Positions 7,036 to 12,322 of a stretch of 12,322 bases of DNA are shown piece by piece (positions within the stretch are counted from its first letter, which is position 1; every line of letters begins with the position of its first letter). The notes under the pieces are model-generated. The model was not told the origin of the DNA. It saw only the letters and a list, made by a program, of their open reading frames with translations, and ran no database searches. A program made the translations under genes and the position numbers. The DNA comes from Stramenopiles sp. TOSAG23-2 (taxonomy: Eukaryota > Sar): the NCBI GenBank assembly GCA_900128395.1, contig LT649863.1:1-12322 (forward strand). Direction: 5' to 3'.

Positions 7036-7510
7036 TACCACTTCTCTCTAGTAAAAAAGTGTTTTTAATATAAATTTATATATATTATGAATATTATATA
7101 ATTTTTGATCTTATTTAAATCTGATTTTATACATATATTTCCTGCTGCGCGCTGCTGTCTTTCAAAAAAAGTCTTTCTTCTTTCGTATCTCTTCTTTTTT
7201 AAACACGCAACACTTTTTTATTTCTTAATTTTCTTGCTCCTCTCCGTATGTTCACGACGTTTTATTAAATTATTCGTGGGTATTTACTGTATTTGATGAT
7301 GCTATACCACACCACTTTTCAGTATTATATCTTTATTTTTCATGTGTTCACTTATCTCTTTTCATCTCTAATATCTCATTTCACTAAAATATATCATAAC
7401 AATTAATTTCCATAATTAATTATTTTTTTTTACTTTTTTTTTAAATGTTCTTTCATAACAACAAGTATATATTCTATATATATGATATTATTTTCCGTAT
7501 CATGTATACT

Positions 7511-8842
7511 TTATCCATACATTATAAACATGTGAAGTCGTCTTCTTAAAGCAGTTTCATCATTTCCTTCACTACTTGCATACATAGTATTTAACCGTAC
7601 GTTTCTTTCAGTTTGTTTTAATTGATCCAATGTCGCTATTTCCAAAAATTGTTCGGTTAATCCAGCAGCACGGCAATATTCTTCCCTTGCTACACCACGA
7701 TAATTATTAACACCAGTGTCAAACGTAGTTTGCTCGTCTTCATTCCAATTATCTAAAATATTTAAAAATTGATTACCACCATTTTTTGCTTGGTCTAATC
7801 TTTGTGCTAAACTATTCAACGATTTACGTCTTGATTCCCTGCTACGTTTTGCCTTTTCCAATCTTATTGCATATTCATGTGCCGTTTGAGGATTTGATTT
7901 AACAATATGTTGCACTGCACAATCTAAGGCGTTTGATTTCACTGGTCTGGAGCAACATGGCGCGCGGCATGTTGGACAACGTTGACTGCGTGAAAACCAT
8001 TCCACAATGCAACTGTAACAATAAGTATGTCCGCATGCAAGTGTATTTGCTTCAACGAAAAAATCTTGACAAATAGCGCATTTAAATTCATCTTTTAAAT
8101 TGTTATTCAATTGCAATTCTGCTTCATCTTGAACTTTTGGCACACGAGATAGCTTTTGACGTTTTGCACTTTTGTTTTTAGATCCGCTATTATTGTTACT
8201 GCTATTACTGCTAAATGAACTATCACCATCTTTTTCCTCTGGTGACATATTTAAGCGTTTACTACGCCTTGATGAACCATTTAAATTGCTAGATGAAACA
8301 GCTGCCGTTTTCGGTCTATCTTCCGTACGTTGTCGCTGTACGTTTGGATCCCTTGACGCTAATGCAGAGCTACTATTGTTCTCGTTACTACTTTCATTTG
8401 TTTCTGAAACAGTCTTTGTTGCAAAAGGCATAATATTATCAGGTGATTCAAACCGAAATACTAAGTCAGATGCAAGGCAATCACTTCTTTCACCTTCTTC
8501 AAGCCCGGCACCTCCACCAAGGGTTAAAGTGTCACCATCGTGCAAACGCTCTTCTTTTACTTTTGTACAATTGATAAATGTTCCATTTAAACTTCCGCAA
8601 TCAGTTACCCACCATGAAAATTCTTCCACTTCCTCATCTTCGGATTCTTTACGTCTCCATATAACGACATGTACACGCGATAATGTGCAAGGGTATGCTA
8701 TTGAATCCAATGTAAGATCAGCGGATCGGCTACGTCCGACTGTTGTTCTTTCTTTATCTAACGGGATGTATTTTGGCAAATCTTCAGGTGGATTTTCACC
8801 GTCTTCTCCAAGTAAAACTAAACGTGCTTGACGTGGTGGCAT
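7511..8842 (-). CDS. FHA-RING E3 ubiquitin ligase, RNF8/CHFR/Dma type
   Basis: 443 residues, one exon, ATG with A at -3. An FHA domain (about 8-131) binds phospho-threonine; its conserved residues G36-R37, SRVH (55-58) and NGTF (86-89) are all present. Residues 145-250 are a Ser/Asn-rich, probably disordered linker with basic clusters (RRSKR 192-196, KSAKRQK 224-230) that could act as nuclear localisation signals. A C3HC4 RING follows with ligands C255, C258, C270, H272, C275, C278, C289 and C292; I257, W282 and P290 sit at the usual E2-contact positions. FHA plus RING defines ligases that read phosphorylation in mitotic checkpoints (CHFR, Dma1/2) or DNA damage (RNF8). Unlike RNF8, whose RING is C-terminal, about 150 residues follow: a basic helix (about 322-352) and an unassigned tail. 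No CHFR-type PBZ zinc finger is visible. It is convergent with the otubain and divergent from the kinase gene. Confidence 0.92.
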   Translation of the reverse strand: MPPRQARLVLLGEDGENPPEDLPKYIPLDKERTTVGRSRSADLTLDSIAYPCTLSRVHVVIWRRKESEDEEVEEFSWWVTDCGSLNGTFINCTKVKEERLHDGDTLTLGGGAGLEEGERSDCLASDLVFRFESPDNIMPFATKTVSETNESSNENNSSSALASRDPNVQRQRTEDRPKTAAVSSSNLNGSSRRSKRLNMSPEEKDGDSSFSSNSSNNNSGSKNKSAKRQKLSRVPKVQDEAELQLNNNLKDEFKCAICQDFFVEANTLACGHTYCYSCIVEWFSRSQRCPTCRAPCCSRPVKSNALDCAVQHIVKSNPQTAHEYAIRLEKAKRSRESRRKSLNSLAQRLDQAKNGGNQFLNILDNWNEDEQTTFDTGVNNYRGVAREEYCRAAGLTEQFLEIATLDQLKQTERNVRLNTMYASSEGNDETALRRRLHMFIMYG

Positions 8843-9662
8843 TCTTAACTTTTTTTTTTAAATTTGTTGTTGTTGTTTTTTTGAAAATTGTTGTTAAAAT
8901 CAAAAAATAATAATTTCACACAGACTTGTTTTTTTTTTTTTTTGAAAGGATATATATAAATAATATAATATATACACAAACACAGAAAGGATGAAATAAA
9001 GTAACTCTAAATACAATGTCTTTTATGTAAACTGATTTATATCCGTTGTATCTTTCTCTTTTTCTTGTTCATACACCTATCTGTTCTCTCTTTTTCGAAT
9101 TTATAATACTTGTATTTTTGATTGACCCTTTGACTGTTGTGTGTTGGTTCAGTTTGGGATGGTTTTTTATCCAATAGTGTGTAGTCTTATTTTATACATT
9201 TTTCGTCAATTTTTTTAACTTTGCAGATTTCAAATTTAAATATTTTTCATGTGAAAAATTGATTGACCTTTTTGGGATTAACGATCTTATGATTATCCTA
9301 TCAAATGCCACGTAATTTATACTTGAAGGTGGAAATTAGAATACAGCAAGAGGATTTAAAATTTAAACTTCAATCAATAACAGGTAGCTACCAGCTAGCT
9401 AGGCTAGCTAGATCTAGTGCTATACTGTACTGAGCTTTATCAGACGACGGGCGTTATAATAATTTATTTCAAAAAAAATCAAAAAAACTTTAATATATTT
9501 AATAAAAACAATTGAAACGTCTCCTGTAAACATAGATTCAAAAAAAGGAAACATTATCACAGAGAGAGAGAGACAGAGTTCAATTACAGAAGAGATTGTA
9601 TATAAAAGTTCTAGTATATAACAATAAATTGAAAGTTCGGAAAAGATATATATACATATACA
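8843..9662. promoter_or_regulatory. divergent spacer between FHA-RING and kinase genes
   Basis: No gene is seen. It must hold both promoters. TTGATTGACC occurs twice in direct orientation (9118-9127 and 9259-9268), each followed by a T-run-containing stretch. A row of palindromes lies at 9383-9416. Poly-T and TTG-repeat tracts (8850-8880, 8930-8944) precede the FHA-RING start. A (GA)n-type purine stretch at about 9561-9577 and an A-rich leader precede the kinase start. Confidence 0.4.
9383..9416. repeat. row of three AGCTA-type palindromes
   Basis: GGTAGCTACC (9383-9392), AGCTAGCT (9393-9400), then GCTAGC (9403-9408) overlapping CTAGATCTAG (9407-9416). Dense perfect palindromes in 34 bases, about 250 bases upstream of the kinase start, suggest dimeric factor sites or a small insertion relic. 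Similar AGCTAGCT elements occur at 4931-4940. Confidence 0.5.
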
Positions 9663-11561
9663 ATGAGTCGTCCACCGCCACCATTATTACCATTAAATAA
9701 TATTAAATTGAAAAAAACAGGTGGTGCAAATAATAACAAACAAAAAAATAAGAAATCAAATAGGTCTATTTCTGATGTTGTGAAAGCAACTTTACGATAT
9801 ATGAAAAGTCGTCGTTTGGAATTGTTGGATTGCGATCAAAGCAAGGAAAATACGAAATGTGCGTTGGAAACGATAGAAAAACAGATCAATGAATGGAATA
9901 CGTTAATAGAACATGATAAATTTAAGAGTATAGATAACGATGAAAATAATATGAAAAAATTTGAAAAAGTTGTAGTAAAAGACCATTCATGGAATTTTGA
10001 TCATGAAAAAGCATTTGCAATCCCAGTGAAAGAATTTTCAAATTTAGATTGGTCAACAATTACCAGTATAGGAAAAAGTGTGGAAGGCACGGAAGGTGTA
10101 TTTTTTATTAAATTTCCAAATGAACGTGCCATAGTTGTAAAATCATCTACAACGTTAGGTGCAGAAGTATACGGTGCCATATTAGCAAAACGAATAGGCG
10201 TTGCAACGCCTGGTATACGTATTATCAATAGAAATTCCAATGAAGGTAGTAATATTGTTCGAAATTTAATTAAACAAGATGCACGAGTGGAACAATATTT
10301 ATCAAAACCATTTTTTATTTTAATGGAATATATCAAAGGCATCGTATTAGGTGATGTTATTTTAAACGTGGAAAACAATAATAATAATAACAATAATAAT
10401 AATGAAAATAAATTTATAATTCAAAAATTTGGTAATCCACCAGAGTCACTCCATGATGTTGGAAAAAACAATTTATTACAATTTGGACGTATGATTGGTC
10501 TAGATTTTATTACAAATAATTTCGACCGTTTCCCTGTTGTATGGGATAATACAGGCAATCCAGGAAACGTCATGTTTTATGGAAATGTGGAGGAAGATGG
10601 TGTTGTAACAGAGTTAGCAAATCGTATAGTAGCGATTGATAATATGACATCATGTATCTCGAAAACGAAATTTAAGAAAGAATATGATGCATATGCCATG
10701 AAAACATCAGAGGTATTATCTAAATTATTTAAAAATCCAATAGAAATTAACGAAGCATTTGCTCGTGTTCAATCTTTCTTAAAAAATGGAGTGCCAAATG
10801 GTGGATGGCCTGGACTTCAAATGGATATTGGCGAATCAGGCATTCGTTTAGTACAAGAAGGATTTTTGGAAAGTTTAGCTTCTGTTGGTGATATGGAACC
10901 GAATGAATTGTTTGCAATAAAAGATGCATTGGAAAACCTTTTCCTAAAAGACAATAATAATAACAATGATAATGATAATAATAATAATAATAGCAACTAT
11001 AAAAATAATTTTTCTTATGGTTTGGAACGTGTAGATCCTGAATTTATCGTTGCCATTGCAACTACAATGCATGATGCTGTAGCATCAGATCTAAATGCAC
11101 TTGGTAAATCATCACCAAATTTAAAAGAAAAAGAAATACAAAGTTCATCCCCTGTTCAAAGTGATGATGGTAATAATAAAAAAATAAATGATAAAAGCCC
11201 TATAAATCGTATAGTGCAATTTGATAGTAGTAGTACTAATGATAAAAATGTTGATGTTGTTGTAGCATCTGAGACAAAGTCAAATAACATAGATGTAAAT
11301 AACCAACATGATGATGCGAAAACAACAAAAGAAATAACATTAAATGATCAAGATAGAAGGAATATGGATATAAATAGTATAAATACTATGTTAGGCTCAT
11401 CTGATATTATATGGGGAAAACCATTTCGTCCAGCAATTGAATTATCTAATCAAATTACAACTTCTGTTATGTCACGATCAAGACGATTTGTCAGTGAAAT
11501 TGAAAGAAGAGGTATACGACGTAAAAAAAATGAACAAAGTGGTGTTTGTATTGTGTCGTAA
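9663..11561 (+). CDS. actin-fragmin-kinase-like protein kinase with C-terminal CaaX box
   Basis: 632 residues, one exon, ATG with A at -3. The N-terminus has a Pro-rich start (RPPPPLLPL) and a basic, Asn-rich stretch. Residues about 120-345 match the actin-fragmin kinase catalytic fold, an atypical kinase first known from Physarum, where it phosphorylates actin bound to fragmin. Visible elements are IVVKSSTTLGAEVYG (157-171; likely ATP lysine K160 and helix-C E168), FILMEYIKG (218-226; hinge), DFITNNFDR (281-289) with GNPGN (298-302) as the catalytic loop, and VAIDN (323-327; likely metal-binding D326). Poly-Asn runs at 238-247 and 430-447 interrupt it. Residues 470-600 are low-complexity. 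The end is basic (RRFVSEIERRGIRRKK) and closes with CIVS, a textbook CaaX box, predicting farnesylation and membrane anchoring. Physarum AFK has kelch repeats after the kinase; none are visible here. Substrate is unknown; actin is plausible. Confidence 0.87.
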   Translation: MSRPPPPLLPLNNIKLKKTGGANNNKQKNKKSNRSISDVVKATLRYMKSRRLELLDCDQSKENTKCALETIEKQINEWNTLIEHDKFKSIDNDENNMKKFEKVVVKDHSWNFDHEKAFAIPVKEFSNLDWSTITSIGKSVEGTEGVFFIKFPNERAIVVKSSTTLGAEVYGAILAKRIGVATPGIRIINRNSNEGSNIVRNLIKQDARVEQYLSKPFFILMEYIKGIVLGDVILNVENNNNNNNNNNENKFIIQKFGNPPESLHDVGKNNLLQFGRMIGLDFITNNFDRFPVVWDNTGNPGNVMFYGNVEEDGVVTELANRIVAIDNMTSCISKTKFKKEYDAYAMKTSEVLSKLFKNPIEINEAFARVQSFLKNGVPNGGWPGLQMDIGESGIRLVQEGFLESLASVGDMEPNELFAIKDALENLFLKDNNNNNDNDNNNNNSNYKNNFSYGLERVDPEFIVAIATTMHDAVASDLNALGKSSPNLKEKEIQSSSPVQSDDGNNKKINDKSPINRIVQFDSSSTNDKNVDVVVASETKSNNIDVNNQHDDAKTTKEITLNDQDRRNMDINSINTMLGSSDIIWGKPFRPAIELSNQITTSVMSRSRRFVSEIERRGIRRKKNEQSGVCIVS

Positions 11562-11572
11562 AAAGTGTGTAA

Positions 11573-11578
11573 AATAAA
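11573..11578 (+). terminator. putative polyadenylation signal AATAAA
   Basis: AATAAA 11 bases after the kinase stop. It is unusually close, so a downstream signal may be used instead. The ACGCGCGT palindrome at 11591-11598 follows. Confidence 0.35.
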
Positions 11579-11590
11579 AATACTTTTAAT

Positions 11591-11598
11591 ACGCGCGT
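11591..11598. repeat. ACGCGCGT palindrome after the kinase gene
   Basis: A perfect 8-bp CG-rich palindrome 30 bases after the kinase stop, followed by GT. It echoes the longer palindrome 32 bases after the otubain stop. Confidence 0.6.
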
Positions 11599-11806
11599 GT
11601 AATAATATTTAATTAATGCATTAACTTATTTTTTAAATTTACTCATGATAATTCCTACTCTCCAGAAAGAATATAATAAATTTCTTTTTTTCTTAATATT
11701 TTTGTGTAATTTTGTTTTTTATAGATTTAAACTTTTCTGATATTTTTACATATTTTTACTCTCTCTCTTCTGGGTTTCCGAGGTTCCAAAATCCAAAACT
11801 TTTTTT

Positions 11807-12322
11807 TCAATCTTCTTTGCGTTCATCATCATCAACATTGACACTAACTTTCTCTTCTTCTTCTTCCGTATTCACCACACCATTCTCCTGATCGTTCACC
11901 ATTGTTGTTCCAACTTCTTCTAATACTGTTGCCACACCCAAACGTTCCATCATCATTTCATTCATCATTGATTCATGTTCATAATTACGATTTCCACCTT
12001 TTCGTCGATACGACATAACTTCATGACCATTTAACATCTTTCGTATTGTTTTAGCAGTATTATTATTTGCTTTTATTTCAGTATCACTAGCTTCAAATAC
12101 CCAATCATCTACTTTTGACATGATGAACAATAATTCTTTTTTTTCATCCAAAACCATTTGTAAATTACGAAGACAACTATCATCTTCTAATACACCTCCT
12201 GTCAAAATTATTACAACATATTCAGCTTCTGAAACAACAGATGTAATTGTTTGTTGGCGAGACAGTAATGATTTTTCTATATCTTGACCAATATGTTTTC
12301 CAGATTTTATATTGTCAACTGA
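11807..12322 (-). CDS. C-terminal part of a protein with a probable TIR-like segment
   Basis: The frame is open from the right edge to a TGA at 11809-11807, so the start lies outside the window; 171 residues are visible. An internal TTG at 12205 is not a credible start because the frame continues upstream with conserved-looking sequence. The first 75 residues follow the pattern of the middle of a TIR domain: GKHIGQDIEKSLLSR, then EYVVIILTGGVLEDDSC, then LRNLQMVLDEKKELLFI, i.e. a helix, a hydrophobic strand, the S-x-C turn and the next helix and strand. The Glu found after that Cys in NAD-cleaving TIR domains appears as Asn here, so a binding rather than enzymatic role is more likely. After a helical, Met-rich stretch (MMNEMMMERLG) the tail is strongly acidic (EEEEEK, DDDERKED). 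The TIR assignment is moderate only; no other domain is visible. It is convergent with the kinase gene. Confidence 0.7.
   Translation of the reverse strand, partial: SVDNIKSGKHIGQDIEKSLLSRQQTITSVVSEAEYVVIILTGGVLEDDSCLRNLQMVLDEKKELLFIMSKVDDWVFEASDTEIKANNNTAKTIRKMLNGHEVMSYRRKGGNRNYEHESMMNEMMMERLGVATVLEEVGTTMVNDQENGVVNTEEEEEKVSVNVDDDERKED

Larger units (their letters stand above)
6914..7510. other. convergent spacer with a GC-rich island
   Basis: Between the otubain and FHA-RING stops. The first 120 bases hold AATAAA, the palindrome ACGCGCGCGCGT (6945-6956), a purine-rich stretch and a G-rich cluster (7020-7035). The rest is pyrimidine-rich on the plus strand, i.e. purine-rich in the minus-strand 3' region. 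No protein or tRNA gene is visible. An unannotated structured RNA at 6945-7050 cannot be excluded. Confidence 0.4.

Noticed and set aside
7105-7296. 63-codon plus-strand open frame in the convergent spacer
   Set aside because: Phe/Leu-rich low-complexity translation, no start context or domain support; probably the antisense of 3' untranslated sequence.
8172-8831. 219-codon plus-strand open frame
   Set aside because: Antisense of the FHA-RING gene, whose FHA and RING motifs are unmistakable; the Leu run is the mirror of the Asn/Ser linker.
10001-10393. 130-codon minus-strand open frame inside the kinase gene
   Set aside because: Antisense shadow of the kinase catalytic region.
11776-11795. 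GGTTCCAAAATCC resembling a tRNA T-arm
   Set aside because: The loop length is wrong and no cloverleaf can be formed from the flanks.

Overview
This is AT-rich nuclear DNA of a microbial eukaryote. The evidence is AATAAA-type polyadenylation signals, one clear GT-AG spliceosomal intron, an A at position -3 of every proposed start codon, poly-asparagine runs in proteins, and eukaryote-only families (otubain, FHA-RING ubiquitin ligase, MRH domain, actin-fragmin-kinase fold). TAA, TAG and TGA each end at least one gene, so the standard code applies. The poly-Asn tracts, AT-rich spacers and an actin-fragmin-kinase-like gene point to Amoebozoa (dictyostelid or myxogastrid relatives). This is an inference; a heterolobosean or another AT-rich protist cannot be excluded.

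Layout from left to right: the 5' end of an unknown minus-strand gene (1-133); a divergent AT-rich spacer with a small CG-rich 12-bp repeat; an unrecognised 421-residue plus-strand protein (1031-2296); a 1.3-kb AT-rich convergent spacer with a 99-bp imperfect palindrome and degenerate repeats; a two-exon ankyrin-repeat gene on the minus strand (4522-3587, 284 residues after removing an 81-nt intron); a divergent spacer with an exact 25-bp direct repeat; a plus-strand secretory MRH-domain gene (5285-5788) whose signal peptide appears to be cut off by a TGA; a plus-strand otubain of OTUB1 type (6113-6913); a convergent spacer with a CG palindrome and a possible G-quadruplex; a minus-strand FHA-RING ubiquitin ligase of RNF8/CHFR/Dma type (8842-7511); an 820-bp divergent spacer; a plus-strand actin-fragmin-kinase-like protein with a C-terminal CaaX box (9663-11561); and the 3' part of a minus-strand gene with a probable TIR-like segment (12322-11807).

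Strand order is - + - + + - + -, so nearly every spacer is either a shared divergent promoter or a shared convergent 3' region. Two adjacent genes could be linked in function. In animals OTUB1 restrains the E2 enzyme UBC13, and RNF8-type FHA-RING ligases use UBC13, so the convergent pair at 6113-8842 might encode opposing parts of one ubiquitin pathway. That is inference from family knowledge. The observations most worth following are the MRH gene with its interrupted signal peptide, the predicted prenylated kinase, and the unassigned C-terminal region of the FHA-RING protein.
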